This document shows positions 16,941-25,011 of a DNA stretch of 64,000 nucleotides, piece after piece; positions within the stretch are counted from its first letter, which is position 1, and every line of letters begins with the position of its first letter. Source of the DNA: a virus; IMG/VR virus record IMGVR_UViG_3300049215_000771, positions 62,001 to 126,000 of that record; one strand, 5' to 3'. Position numbers and translations under genes: made by a program. The notes under the pieces were generated by a model, which saw only the letters and a list, made by a program, of their open reading frames with translations, ran no database searches and had not been told where the DNA came from.

Positions 16941-16965
16941 ACGGGGCGGGAAAGTCCCGCCCCGT
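16941..16965. terminator. Hairpin between convergent genes
   Basis: 11-bp perfect stem ACGGGGCGGGA / TCCCGCCCCGT with a 3-nt loop and no T-run. It separates the PRPP synthetase from csrA and may act as a bidirectional transcription barrier. Confidence 0.6.
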
Positions 16966-16975
16966 GATGGCTGCT

Positions 16976-17173
16976 TTAGACGACAGCTTCAAGATGCTGT
17001 TCTTCAACCGGCTCGGCGAGTTCTGACCGAAGGACGGTAATATCCTTCTCGGCCTCGATTCCGATGCGGACCTTGTTGCGGTTGTCAATCCTAACAACTG
17101 TGATACGAATATCCTGCATGTTTGGTCCCTTGAGGATGATCGTTTCGTCTTTCTTCCGAGATAGCACAAGCAT
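16976..17173 (-). CDS. csrA: Carbon storage regulator CsrA
   Basis: 65 aa. MLVLSRKKDETIIL at the N-terminus, ITVVRIDNRNKVRIGIEA in the middle and DITVLRSEL match CsrA/RsmA over its full length, including the RNA-contact strand (LSRK) and the IGIEAP-like region (P replaced by E). CsrA binds GGA motifs in mRNA leaders and represses or stabilises transcripts. Carried on a phage it could redirect host translation. Ribosome site GAAAGGAAG precedes ATG 17173. Confidence 0.95.
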   Translation of the reverse strand: MLVLSRKKDETIILKGPNMQDIRITVVRIDNRNKVRIGIEAEKDITVLRSELAEPVEEQHLEAVV

Positions 17174-17270
17174 GGGTACTTCCTTTCTTGCAATAGTGCC
17201 GATTCGTTATCTACAAGAGTACCCTGCAACTTTTTTTCCGAAGGACGCCAGAAAATTCTGATACGATGGC

Positions 17271-17298
17271 TTTACAACCAGATATTTTGGCGTACCAT
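17271..17298 (+). promoter_or_regulatory. Promoter, TTTACA class
   Basis: -35 TTTACA (then ACCAGA), 16-bp spacer, -10 TACCAT (17293-17298), leaving an 80-nt leader before ATG 17378. Nothing else was seen in the 17174-17377 gap. Confidence 0.65.
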
Positions 17299-17377
17299 CT
17301 GAATAGAGCGTATACGGCAACTGTGGCCCCTGCCGTATTGAATCTCACGATATTGGGGTCAGTCGAGGAGTGAACCG

Positions 17378-17836
17378 ATGAGCATGTCACTCGAAAAAGC
17401 GCAGCGAGTCGCTGAACTCGCTCAGGAAAGGGTCGGCCTCCTGGAGCGGCTGGCCGACGTGAACCGAGAAATTGCCGCAGCGATGGCTGATGAGCCTGGA
17501 GCCGTCTCCGATACCACTGTGGTTCGCAGCACAGCCCCCGCTCCGAAGAAAGCGAAGAAGACCGGCATCACTGTGATCGGCAAGGGCGTCCCTCGCAAAA
17601 CGGACGACGGCAAGCAGCCCGATCTCCCAACCCTTCTGGCGCAGATCGCCGCCGAGCAACAGCGTCCGCTCAAGATCGCCGACTTCGTGTCCCTGGCACG
17701 GGCGGCAGGCTACCAGACCGACGCCAAGGACTTCCCCAACATGGTCTACCAGGCGCTCCTCAAGCTGGTCAAGCGGGGTATCCTCGAAAAAGACCAGGAG
17801 AGCCGGGACTACCATTACGTTGGCCAGGCGGCGTAA
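17378..17836 (+). CDS. Putative winged-helix protein with coiled-coil N-terminus
   Basis: 152 aa; GAGGAG precedes the ATG. An N-terminal helix with heptad pattern (VGLLERLADVNREIAAAM), a basic Ala/Lys linker, then a C-terminal domain (LPTLLAQIAAEQQRPLKIAD ... VYQALLKLVKRGILEKD) resembling a winged helix with a beta wing at YHYVG. Similar C-terminal domains are common in planctomycete proteins (from memory). Probably a DNA-binding regulator. Confidence 0.7.
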   Translation: MSMSLEKAQRVAELAQERVGLLERLADVNREIAAAMADEPGAVSDTTVVRSTAPAPKKAKKTGITVIGKGVPRKTDDGKQPDLPTLLAQIAAEQQRPLKIADFVSLARAAGYQTDAKDFPNMVYQALLKLVKRGILEKDQESRDYHYVGQAA

Positions 17837-17854
17837 CCCGCTATCTCGATACAC

Positions 17855-17885
17855 AAACGGCCCGCCTTCTTTGGCGGGCCGTTTT
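17855..17885 (+). terminator. Intrinsic terminator
   Basis: Stem AAACGGCCCGCC / GGCGGGCCGTTT around a short loop, with T residues after it; promoter P17887 begins at once. Confidence 0.9.
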
Positions 17886-17886
17886 C

Positions 17887-17915
17887 TTTACAACCACACA
17901 CATTCGTAGTATCAT
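17887..17915 (+). promoter_or_regulatory. Promoter, TTTACA class
   Basis: -35 TTTACA (then ACC), 17-bp spacer, -10 TATCAT (17910-17915), upstream of ATG 17955. Confidence 0.75.
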
Positions 17916-17954
17916 CCTACGGGCAAACCTTCCTCAAACCTGAAAGGAACTAGA

Positions 17955-18290
17955 ATGCAGCAGCCCAAGGTCAAAATCGTTGCGCAAGTCCTGAATGAAA
18001 TGGGCTTGTGCCGGGAACCCGACACGAACAAGCTGCCGGATGGCTGGCGGCAGCGTGTCGAGAAGGCACTTGCCAAGCAAGGTGTCAAATGCCATATGAC
18101 GACCATTTACGAGGTTCGTCGTAAGGAAGTGGCCCGCCTTCAGGAAGAAGCGAGGCGTGTGACCTTGCCTCAGCCGGCTCGCCTGCAACCAGTCACGGTC
18201 CATGCTCCTCCGGTGACGGGGCAATTTCAGGAAGCCCCGGCCAACAACACGCCGGCGCAGGAGCCTGACCTGACGCAAAAGTCAAGATGA
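17955..18290 (+). CDS. Protein of unknown function
   Basis: 111 aa with AAAGGA before the ATG. The first half is helical and basic (WRQRVEKALAKQGVKCHMTTIYEVRRKEVARLQEEARR), suggestive of nucleic-acid binding; the second half is Pro/Gln-rich and probably disordered. Co-transcribed with the next gene. Confidence 0.65.
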   Translation: MQQPKVKIVAQVLNEMGLCREPDTNKLPDGWRQRVEKALAKQGVKCHMTTIYEVRRKEVARLQEEARRVTLPQPARLQPVTVHAPPVTGQFQEAPANNTPAQEPDLTQKSR

Positions 18291-18291
18291 A

Positions 18292-18747
18292 GTGGGGGTC
18301 TACCTCGCTGACCGGGCGCTGGCGATGGTCGCCGAGGACTTCCACACGGGCATGGAGTTGCTGAAGATCGAGAAGGATCAACTCGCCGAGTACGTCATCG
18401 ACTTAGCGAAGCAACTCCGAGAGAAAGAACAACAGGAGAGCAAACCCAAACTCTCCATGCCGACGCCCAAGGTCTTGAAGAAGGTGACGGTTGTTGGTTT
18501 GTTGCCGGACCAGGCTCGCAACCTGGAAGAAAAACTGGCGGGCCTAGCCGAGTTGAACTTCATCGACAAGAACCGGCGCTCACCAACAGCCATTCCGCCA
18601 GTTCAAGACATTTTGGTGCTTGCAGCGGAATTCGTCAGCGTTCCGATGAAGATCGAAGCCAAGAAGCGAGCCGAGAACGGCACCCAGGTCATCTTGCACC
18701 GGGGCGGGGTTGGCCTGATGGCACAGAAACTCAAAGAAATCCTATGA
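18292..18747 (+). CDS. Protein of unknown function
   Basis: 151 aa from GTG 18292, two bases after the previous stop; ATG 18325 is an alternative start. Helical N-terminus, then a conserved-looking core KVTVVGLLPDQARNLEEKLAG and a C-terminal ILVLAAEFVSVPMKIEAKKR. The core may be a Rossmann-like half; not recognised. Confidence 0.6.
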   Translation: MGVYLADRALAMVAEDFHTGMELLKIEKDQLAEYVIDLAKQLREKEQQESKPKLSMPTPKVLKKVTVVGLLPDQARNLEEKLAGLAELNFIDKNRRSPTAIPPVQDILVLAAEFVSVPMKIEAKKRAENGTQVILHRGGVGLMAQKLKEIL

Positions 18748-18818
18748 TTTTCAAGCCGGGTGATAAAGTCATGTGCATCAGCACCGACGCCCCCGCTCAT
18801 TTTCTGGCGTACCATTGA
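18744..18818 (+). CDS. Possible micro-ORF upstream of the Sec-type tRNA
   Basis: 24 codons from an ATG overlapping the previous stop (ATGA), reading MIFKPGDKVMCIST at its start, ending TGA 18 nt before the tRNA. Might be a truncated gene. Low support. Confidence 0.3.
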   Translation: MIFKPGDKVMCISTDAPAHFLAYH

Positions 18819-18836
18819 CGAAGGATAGATACACCT

Positions 18837-18930
18837 GGAAGCGAATGCCGTCTGGTGTAGGCCGCAGTCTTCAAAACTGTTGTAGGGTGTGAACAACACT
18901 CTAGGAGGGTTCGATTCCCTTTCGCTTCCG
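18837..18930 (+). tRNA. selC-like: tRNA with UCA anticodon, selenocysteine type
   Basis: 94 nt. The acceptor stem has 8 bp (GGAAGCGA 18837-18844 with TCGCTTCC 18922-18929), the T stem 5 bp (18905-18909 with 18917-18921, one G-U) around TTCGATT, giving the 8+5 stack of bacterial tRNA-Sec. Anticodon loop CTTCAAA (18869-18875) carries TCA at 18871-18873, on a 4-bp stem plus a G-U. The long variable arm has 7 bp (18884-18890 with 18896-18902) and a 5-nt loop. Length and shape match E. coli selC (95 nt); an opal-suppressor serine tRNA is the alternative. No selA, selB or SECIS is visible here. Confidence 0.85.
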
Positions 18931-19407
18931 TTCAACATACTCGGCGGCTTTTCTTAACAAGTCTGGATTGTCTTCAAATAAACCTAGAGCAGTGTTGCAA
19001 GTCCGACACAATAAACCACGAACATGCCCCTCAGCATGGCAGTGGTCAACAGCAAGTCGTTTGCCATCAGGATCGGGTTTTCCGCACAGGGCACACACGC
19101 CATTCTGTGATTCAAGTAACAAGTTGTAGTCATCAACTGATAAGCCAAATTCACGCCGAAGTTTGTTTTTCCAAACTACTTCGGCGTGATGTTTTTTGTC
19201 ACAGGTGGCATACCGTTTCTTGCAGTATGTTTTGTGCCATTCTTTGTTATTTTCGTAGCGGTCGCCGTATTTGTGACTGTTGTTTTTCCAGTAGTTTTGC
19301 TTGTACTTACGCTGGCAATCTCGACATTTGGTGTGCCGACGTTTTCCGCCATCACGGGGAGCGAATTCTTCAATCGGTTTGTCTATTTCGCAGGTGTTAC
19401 AAATCAT
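18901..19407 (-). CDS. Endonuclease VII-type HNH nuclease
   Basis: 168 aa. N-terminal zinc-binding CNTC ... CRDC, a basic linker, then the endonuclease VII core: CALCGKPDPDGKRLAVDHCH and VRGLLCRTCNTALGLFEDNP. The T4 family member resolves branched DNA; free-standing relatives act like homing enzymes. Its TAG stop and last 10 codons lie antisense to the 3' third of the Sec-type tRNA. ATG overlaps the stop of the VOC gene. Confidence 0.9.
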   Translation of the reverse strand: MICNTCEIDKPIEEFAPRDGGKRRHTKCRDCQRKYKQNYWKNNSHKYGDRYENNKEWHKTYCKKRYATCDKKHHAEVVWKNKLRREFGLSVDDYNLLLESQNGVCALCGKPDPDGKRLAVDHCHAEGHVRGLLCRTCNTALGLFEDNPDLLRKAAEYVERKRKGIEPS

Positions 19408-19973
19408 AGTTTGGCGGTACTCTCCATAAGGGCTTTTACGTTCTCACGACAAAACCCGAATTCGTCCCTTTCAATGAACTCATAGATCACTCCTGTCAGC
19501 AAAGAAGGTTTCGTGAACACCTGGGTCAATCCAGGACACTTCATTGGTTCGTCGGACGTAAATTCGGCGTACCCCTTCTGCTTCCAATCTTCCATTGTTT
19601 GTTGAACGCTATCTACCTGATAGGCGATATGGTGGATTCCTCCAACGCCGCCACGGGCAGCAACCCAATCTCCTACAATGGAACCAGGGGAGCCATCCGA
19701 AACAAAAATTTCAGGTGCAAGATGGTAATTTTGCATCACTTCACGCACAAGGCCGGCAGGTTCTTCGGGCATGTAGTTTACTCCACCGTAAACCCAATGA
19801 ACCTGAGTGCCAGCTTTCTTCTCAGGCGGCTCCAGGGCAATGCACTTGGCGGTTTGTCCTTCGCCAAAGTCAATGTCGAATTCCTGCTGAACGTGGTAGC
19901 CCAGGGCGTCGATGAAAAACTTCGCCGACTTCCAACGGTCGGCTACTCGATAGGCAATATGATCTAGTCGCAT
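19404..19973 (-). CDS. VOC/glyoxalase-superfamily protein, HPPD-like
   Basis: 189 aa from ATG 19973 with AAGGAG upstream. Begins MRLDHIAYRVADRWKSAKFF and repeats the pattern at GGIHHIAYQVDSVQQTMEDW, the two beta-alpha-beta-beta-beta modules of vicinal-oxygen-chelate enzymes; metal His residues sit in DHIAY and HHIAY with Glu in IYEFIER. Likely a dioxygenase or lyase with unknown substrate. Confidence 0.8.
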   Translation of the reverse strand: MRLDHIAYRVADRWKSAKFFIDALGYHVQQEFDIDFGEGQTAKCIALEPPEKKAGTQVHWVYGGVNYMPEEPAGLVREVMQNYHLAPEIFVSDGSPGSIVGDWVAARGGVGGIHHIAYQVDSVQQTMEDWKQKGYAEFTSDEPMKCPGLTQVFTKPSLLTGVIYEFIERDEFGFCRENVKALMESTAKL

Positions 19974-20010
19974 GATTTCTCCTTGTAGCAACACTCAACT
20001 AAGGTAGTTT

Positions 20011-20853
20011 ATGATTCCAGATTTGAATCCCGTCACCCGTGTTTGTTCGTTTCCATCAGAAATCAAGAATGAACTTCTGATGATGAACAAGTATCAGCCT
20101 GTTGATAAAGACATCTTAATTGTTGTCCACAACCAACTGCCGTACTTGAAGAATTGCGTCGAATCAATTCGTGAGAATACTGATAACTACAAGTTGTATA
20201 TATGGGACAATGCTTCTGGTGAGGAAATGAAAGATTGGTTAGCCGAGCAGAAAGACATTCAGGTTCATGGCTCGACGGCAAACCAGGGTTTCATTCTGCC
20301 GAACAACAAGCTGGCCTGGTACAGTCGCTCGCCTTATTTGGTCTTGCTCAACTCGGATACCAAGGTGTACCCTGGATGGGACAAGGCCATGATCGCCTTT
20401 CTCCAGGCCGGCTACGCCCAGGCCGGGTACTTAGGCGGTTTCCTTGATTGGCGTGGGTTCGGGCACAAATTCGGCTTCGGCGAGAATGTTGAGTACATCT
20501 GTGGCTGGTGTTTCGCCATGCCCAGGGATGTTTTTCAGCAGCATGGACTGTTTGACGCTCATCATCTGACCTTCGCCTATTGCGAGGACGCTGACCTTTC
20601 TTTGAGGCTCCGAGAGGCCAATTTGCGACTCTATGCCCTGCATTTGGGGTTAGTTTCGCACTACCAGAACAAGACCATCGAGGAGGTTTCCAAGGTTCTG
20701 GATTGCTCTAAAGCCATAGAAGCTAACCACTTGTACATGCGCAAACGGTGGGAAAAGTACCTGCCGAAAAAACCGGCTGATGCGCCGAAATCTGGTGCTG
20801 ACAACGGGTTATTGGTTTACAACACTGGCAGTCGTGGGGTAGAATCTGCGTAA
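20011..20853 (+). CDS. Family 2 glycosyltransferase
   Basis: 280 aa from ATG 20011 (AAGG upstream); the conserved part begins at KDILIVVHNQLPYLKNCV, so ATG 20080 is an alternative. GT-A motifs: IWDNASGEE, ANQGFILPNNKLA, LVLLNSDTKVYPGW (metal-binding D) and FAYCEDADLSLRLREANLR. Rhamnosyl-transferase-like layout. Probably decorates a surface glycan. Its 3' end contains the clpX promoter. Confidence 0.88.
   Translation: MIPDLNPVTRVCSFPSEIKNELLMMNKYQPVDKDILIVVHNQLPYLKNCVESIRENTDNYKLYIWDNASGEEMKDWLAEQKDIQVHGSTANQGFILPNNKLAWYSRSPYLVLLNSDTKVYPGWDKAMIAFLQAGYAQAGYLGGFLDWRGFGHKFGFGENVEYICGWCFAMPRDVFQQHGLFDAHHLTFAYCEDADLSLRLREANLRLYALHLGLVSHYQNKTIEEVSKVLDCSKAIEANHLYMRKRWEKYLPKKPADAPKSGADNGLLVYNTGSRGVESA
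20816..20845 (+). promoter_or_regulatory. Promoter, TTTACA class
   Basis: -35 TTTACA, 18-bp spacer ending GTGGGG, -10 TAGAAT (20840-20845), inside the end of the glycosyltransferase gene and 39 bp before clpX. Confidence 0.7.
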
Positions 20854-20883
20854 CGGCTGCCGTCAACGGGAAGAGGTAAAAAC

Positions 20884-22230
20884 ATGGCAAAGAAAGACAA
20901 GGGTTCGTCGGTCTGTGACTACTGTGGCAAAAGCAGCAAGCAGGCTGGCGTCTTGGTCGAAGGACCGCCAGCGAAAAATGAAGTGAACGGTCGTCCACCT
21001 GGATCGAGGCCGTACATTTGTCCTGGCTGCATCGAACTGTGTGCTGACGTGGTGAAGCAGAAGATGATGAAGCAGGGAACCGCTGATGTCATCCCCAAGA
21101 ACCTGCCGACTCCACGGCAGATCGTGGAGGAACTGGATCAGTACATTGTCGGCCAGGATCGAGCCAAGCGTGTCCTGGCCGTTGCCGTCCACAACCACTA
21201 CAAGCGGCTCAGGGACGATGCCGAGCGGCTGGACACCTACGACCCGGAAGATGAGTTGGCGAACACGACCATCGAGAAGGCGAACGTGCTGCTGGTCGGT
21301 CCTACGGGGTGTGGCAAGACATTGCTGGCCCGGACGCTGGCCCGCATTGTTGGTGTTCCTTTCGCAATCGGAGACGCCACGACGCTCACGGAAGCTGGTT
21401 ATGTCGGCGAAGATGTTGAGAACCTGGTTCTGAAGCTGGTTCGCAACGCCGAATTCAATGTCGAACTGGCCCAGCAGGGTATCATCTACCTGGACGAAGT
21501 TGACAAGATCGGGCGCACTACCTCGAACGTCTCGATTACTCGTGACGTATCAGGAGAAGGGGTCCAGCAAGCCCTGCTGAAGATGCTGGAAGGCACTGTC
21601 TGCAACGTGCCGCCGCAAGGTGGGCGCAAGCACCCGGAACAGCAGTACATCCAGGTGGACACGACCAACATCTTGTTCATCTGTGGTGGAACCTTCGTGG
21701 GCCTGGATCAGATCGTGAAACGCCGCACCGGAAAAAGTGGTATGGGTTTTGGCCAGGTCCGGCCTGCCGGCCTGACCGACCAGAAAGAAAAAAACCAACT
21801 CATCGAGCAGGTTTCGACGGACGACCTGGTGGAATTTGGCATCATCCCGGAGTTTGTTGGTCGGTTGCCGGTCATCGCTCCACTGATGGAGATGGACGAG
21901 GATGCCCTGGTGGACGTGCTGACGAAGCCCAAGGACGCCATCGTAAAACAGTACAAGAAGCTGTTCCGCATGGATGAAGTGAAACTGGAATTTACTGACA
22001 AGGCAATCCGTGAAATCGCCAAACTCGCCATCGAGAAGGGTACTGGCGCTCGTGGTCTTCGCAGCGTGGTGGAAGGTTTCATGACCGACACCATGTACGT
22101 TCTCCCGGAGCATAGCGGAGAAACCATCGTGATCGACGAAAGTATGGTCAAGGGCGAACGTCCGATCTTCGAGAAGCCCAAGGCTGTGGAAATCGTGGAA
22201 CCGCCCAAAGAAGAAGAAAAGGCAGCCTGA
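20884..22230 (+). CDS. clpX: ClpX-type AAA+ unfoldase
   Basis: 448 aa, near the normal 420-430. N-terminal zinc-binding domain ([12 protein letters not shown] ... ICPGCIELC), Walker [15 protein letters not shown], pore region [14 protein letters not shown], Walker [12 protein letters not shown], sensor-2 arginine near [12 protein letters not shown]. The ClpP-docking IGF loop reads MGFG here ([13 protein letters not shown]), so ClpP binding is likely kept. It may redirect host ClpP or remodel phage proteins. No clpP is in the window. Confidence 0.95.
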   Translation: MAKKDKGSSVCDYCGKSSKQAGVLVEGPPAKNEVNGRPPGSRPYICPGCIELCADVVKQKMMKQGTADVIPKNLPTPRQIVEELDQYIVGQDRAKRVLAVAVHNHYKRLRDDAERLDTYDPEDELANTTIEKANVLLVGPTGCGKTLLARTLARIVGVPFAIGDATTLTEAGYVGEDVENLVLKLVRNAEFNVELAQQGIIYLDEVDKIGRTTSNVSITRDVSGEGVQQALLKMLEGTVCNVPPQGGRKHPEQQYIQVDTTNILFICGGTFVGLDQIVKRRTGKSGMGFGQVRPAGLTDQKEKNQLIEQVSTDDLVEFGIIPEFVGRLPVIAPLMEMDEDALVDVLTKPKDAIVKQYKKLFRMDEVKLEFTDKAIREIAKLAIEKGTGARGLRSVVEGFMTDTMYVLPEHSGETIVIDESMVKGERPIFEKPKAVEIVEPPKEEEKAA

Positions 22231-22538
22231 TGTTTGATGGCGTCTACTTCATTCAGAATGTGCCTGGCTTTGAATTGCTGCACGGCCCATTGCTGGCGCT
22301 GTGGACGCCGGTAGACACTCACGGCAAGTTCTTCGCACTTACGGGAGGGGAGGTAGTAAATTACCTCCTCTCCCTTCATCAGCCACACCTTGATGGTTTT
22401 GGTCCTACCCCCGACGCAGCCGAAGCCGACCTGTTTGCCAAGATTAACAAGGAATACGACAACTCGCCCGTTCTGCAAAGCCTATTAAGGAGAGTCGATG
22501 GCGCTGACGGTCTGCTTCAATTGCGACAAAACATATAA
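22230..22538 (+). CDS. Protein of unknown function
   Basis: 102 aa; ATG overlaps the clpX TGA. Begins [19 protein letters not shown]. The DNA at 22343-22375 contains a strong inverted repeat (GGGAGGGGAGGTA ... TACCTCCTCTCCC), which might stop clpX transcription inside this frame. Overlaps the next gene by 41 nt, which lowers confidence. Confidence 0.5.
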   Translation: MFDGVYFIQNVPGFELLHGPLLALWTPVDTHGKFFALTGGEVVNYLLSLHQPHLDGFGPTPDAAEADLFAKINKEYDNSPVLQSLLRRVDGADGLLQLRQNI

Positions 22539-22677
22539 CCACAGACAGGTTTCTTGTCCTTACTGCGGAACCCACAATTTCTTCTCGGACACGGACACAA
22601 TCCCGGAAGCGGTTGAATACTTGTGTCAGAACATGGAGACGAAAGCCGAGCGGGAAAAACAGATTAAGTTGAAGTAA
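22498..22677 (+). CDS. Small zinc-ribbon protein
   Basis: 59 aa from ATG 22498, with AAGGAG upstream. CFNCDKTY and CPYCGTHNFF form a zinc ribbon; the tail is a charged helix (EYLCQNMETKAEREKQIKLK). Likely a nucleic-acid or adaptor protein; unknown. Confidence 0.7.
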   Translation: MALTVCFNCDKTYNHRQVSCPYCGTHNFFSDTDTIPEAVEYLCQNMETKAEREKQIKLK

Positions 22678-22686
22678 CTGCGTCGT

Positions 22687-22758
22687 GTGCAACGAGAATT
22701 GAACCCGCCCTGGTGGGTGAGGTTCTACCGCTGGCTGAAGGAAAAATACGATGAGTGA
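22687..22758 (+). CDS. Possible micro-protein
   Basis: 23 codons from GTG: Trp- and Arg-rich amphipathic peptide (PPWWVRFYRWLKEKYDE) whose stop overlaps the next ATG (ATGAGTGA). Weak ribosome site; tentative. Confidence 0.3.
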   Translation: MQRELNPPWWVRFYRWLKEKYDE

Positions 22759-23173
22759 ACCACTGGACCTCCTGAAAACCTACCACGATCACATCTCTCG
22801 GTCCATCGACGAGAAGGGTGTGTACCCCCATCAGATGATGTGTGAGGACGACGATGGAAAGCTGGGCGTTTACGCCCTGATGTTGAACAAACCTCACGAA
22901 GTTCTCCAGGCAGTGCTGAAAGCGCTGATGGAACACAAGCCGAAGCAACTCATTTATGGCCTGGACCGTTTCTGCAAGTCGGGCCAGGGGACTACCCTGG
23001 GCGACTGCATCGCCGGGTTGTATTGGAATGGTGAAGCATGGCGTCCCTTCATCATCGAGTACCAACATGAGCCGAGGGTCGTGAAGCCAATCGACTTCGA
23101 CAACCAGTGGTGGAAGAAATCGCTCCAACAGGAGTGGACGGACTTCCTGAAGCGGGCGCTCTTGCAAGAATAA
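22751..23173 (+). CDS. Protein of unknown function
   Basis: 140 aa, acidic, with a helical N-terminus (LLKTYHDHISRSIDEKG) and a C-terminal stretch IIEYQHEPRVVKPIDFDNQWW. Not recognised. Nine bases before the phosphoesterase gene. Confidence 0.65.
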   Translation: MSEPLDLLKTYHDHISRSIDEKGVYPHQMMCEDDDGKLGVYALMLNKPHEVLQAVLKALMEHKPKQLIYGLDRFCKSGQGTTLGDCIAGLYWNGEAWRPFIIEYQHEPRVVKPIDFDNQWWKKSLQQEWTDFLKRALLQE

Positions 23174-23181
23174 GGATAATA

Positions 23182-23895
23182 ATGGGAAAACCTATTTTTC
23201 GTGTCATTGGTGACGTTCATGGTCACTACAACGCCTACGTCAATATCGCCAAGCAAGCTGAGAACAGTTTGCAGATTGGCGACTTGGGCTTTGAGTACGA
23301 TTGTTTGAAGCAATTGGACCCGGAGCATCACAAAGTTTTGGCCGGCAATCACGACAACTACGACAAGTGGGGGACGGAGAAGTTCATCCATATGCAGACC
23401 GGCCACTGGCTCGGCGATTATGGCGTGTACACTGTGCCTGGTTTTGGGGACATCTTCTTTGTTCGGGGTGGTTACTCTATTGACTGGAGATACCGGATGC
23501 CCGGTCGAAGCTGGTGGAAGGATGAGGAACTGACCTACGAAGAAATGCAGAAGGCTTTGGAACTTTACAACCAAGTGAAACCGGAGTATGTTTTCACTCA
23601 TGAGTGTCCTGGCGAGATCATCGACGCCGCCTTCGGTCAGAAAACATGGGATGGGGAGTTGTTGAAGCCCAGCATGACGGCGAAGTTGTTGGATACCATG
23701 TGGGGTAATCACGCCCCGAAGTATTGGTTGTTCGGCCATCATCACAAAACATGGACTGCGGAGTTGCGGGGTACGATCTTCCGTTGTCTCCCGGAGTTGG
23801 GGTTTGTGGATTTCGACAAGGATCGGGAGATCGTGTACGCAGAAAGTCCGGGAGGCAAGGCGTTGGCGAAACTTCAATCACAGGAATGGGATTAG
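23182..23895 (+). CDS. Calcineurin-like metallophosphoesterase
   Basis: 237 aa from ATG 23182. All metal-binding blocks are present: VIGDVHGHYNA, LQIGDLGFEYD, VLAGNHDNYDKW, FTHECPG and LFGHHHKTW. Probably a phosphodiesterase or nucleotide/protein phosphatase; in phages such enzymes may trim RNA ends before ligation. Ends with TAG. Substrate unknown. Confidence 0.88.
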   Translation: MGKPIFRVIGDVHGHYNAYVNIAKQAENSLQIGDLGFEYDCLKQLDPEHHKVLAGNHDNYDKWGTEKFIHMQTGHWLGDYGVYTVPGFGDIFFVRGGYSIDWRYRMPGRSWWKDEELTYEEMQKALELYNQVKPEYVFTHECPGEIIDAAFGQKTWDGELLKPSMTAKLLDTMWGNHAPKYWLFGHHHKTWTAELRGTIFRCLPELGFVDFDKDREIVYAESPGGKALAKLQSQEWD

Positions 23896-23902
23896 GGGGT
23901 CT

Positions 23903-24490
23903 ATGCAAAAATTCGTAGCAACAGTGTTCGATGGCGAATCGTGGGATAAGCACGGTTTGCCGTGGGTGCGAGCAGCAAAATCAACAGGCTATCATGGCCT
24001 GATAATCGACAATGGTTTGTCGGAAGAAGCAAAAAGCAAGGTGTTGGAACTGAAATTCCGACTGGTTCCCCAGGGAAGCGCCAAGACTAGGCATTTCGCC
24101 GCCTTGGTAGACAGCCTGAAAGAAGGTGAGCAATGCTTTTTGTGTCCCGTCGATCACGATTTCAAGTCCGCCGACTTGGACTCGTATTTCGCCGGTCCCG
24201 GTTTGGTTTGCGCCTGCGAAGGCGAATGGCATTTGCCCAACGCCGTTCTGCCAATCGCTAACATCTACAGGCGGGCCGATGCGACTCGCTTGATTGAGGA
24301 GAAGGTGATTCCTGTTTATGGTTCCACGCTGGACACCAGGCTGATGTGTGGCGATTTGGAGGCATGGGCGGGATTCGTGGGATATTACAATTTCCTGCTT
24401 CATTCGGCTTTTCTGGAGGCATGGCTTGAGGTTGATAGGATGGCACTCAACCTGTACGCTGCGCATTTTCCAGGCCGGGTGAGGGTGTGA
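23903..24490 (+). CDS. Protein of unknown function, possible glycosyltransferase-like fold
   Basis: 195 aa from ATG 23903. FVATVFDGESWDKHGLPWVRA then HGLIIDNGLSE and FLCPVDHDFKSADLDSYF look like a GT-A sugar-nucleotide fold with a DxD-like HDF, but no family is certain. C-terminal half has Trp/Phe-rich helices. Confidence 0.6.
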   Translation: MQKFVATVFDGESWDKHGLPWVRAAKSTGYHGLIIDNGLSEEAKSKVLELKFRLVPQGSAKTRHFAALVDSLKEGEQCFLCPVDHDFKSADLDSYFAGPGLVCACEGEWHLPNAVLPIANIYRRADATRLIEEKVIPVYGSTLDTRLMCGDLEAWAGFVGYYNFLLHSAFLEAWLEVDRMALNLYAAHFPGRVRV

Positions 24491-24520
24491 CCTATGTGCT
24501 TTCAAGACCCAGGTGGTACA

Positions 24521-24775
24521 ATGCTGATGAAGCTGATGATTCCCAAAGGGAAGAGTCTTTACGACGACGCTCCCTTCGACGTGCGGAGGCGTCTGTTTGA
24601 GACTTTCAAACGCTTCAAAGTCATCGACTCTCGTGAGATCGTTGGCGAGAGCCTGCTTCGACTGGAACGGGTGTGTCGGAAGACCAAACGGCATCAACAG
24701 AAGCCGCCGACGCCCACTGACCAGCAAAGCAGGACGCTGTTTGAAATGCTCCGATACTACAAGTCACTGAAATGA
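24521..24775 (+). CDS. Small basic helical protein
   Basis: 84 aa from ATG 24521 (AGGTGG upstream); ATG 24494 is an alternative. Arg/Lys-rich helices (DVRRRLFETFKRFKVID, LLRLERVCRKTKRHQQK), perhaps DNA-binding. Its TGA overlaps the next ATG. Confidence 0.55.
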   Translation: MLMKLMIPKGKSLYDDAPFDVRRRLFETFKRFKVIDSREIVGESLLRLERVCRKTKRHQQKPPTPTDQQSRTLFEMLRYYKSLK

Positions 24776-25002
24776 ACAACCGCTGGAACCCCGACATCCT
24801 CAACGACGTAATAGTGGAGGAAGAACCCGAAAACCCGTTCGACTTCGATGACAAGCCCCACCTGAGAACGGATAACTATCATCAGCACCGGAACCTGATG
24901 GGTATTTATGCCCTTCTCATCACGCTTGGCCTGTTTGTTTTTGTTTCGGTTTTTCTGGTCGGCATTGTTCATATAGTTGACCTGATTAAAACCATGAAAT
25001 GA
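24772..25002 (+). CDS. Small single-span membrane protein
   Basis: 76 aa; acidic N-terminus (VIVEEEPENPFDFDD) and one C-terminal membrane helix (YALLITLGLFVFVSVFLVG). Unknown role. Confidence 0.65.
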   Translation: MNNRWNPDILNDVIVEEEPENPFDFDDKPHLRTDNYHQHRNLMGIYALLITLGLFVFVSVFLVGIVHIVDLIKTMK

Positions 25003-25011
25003 AAGGCAAAT

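Noticed and set aside
24494-24522. TTTACA-class promoter before 24521
   Set aside because: GGTGGTACAAT resembles the extended -10, but no TTTACA lies at the right distance.
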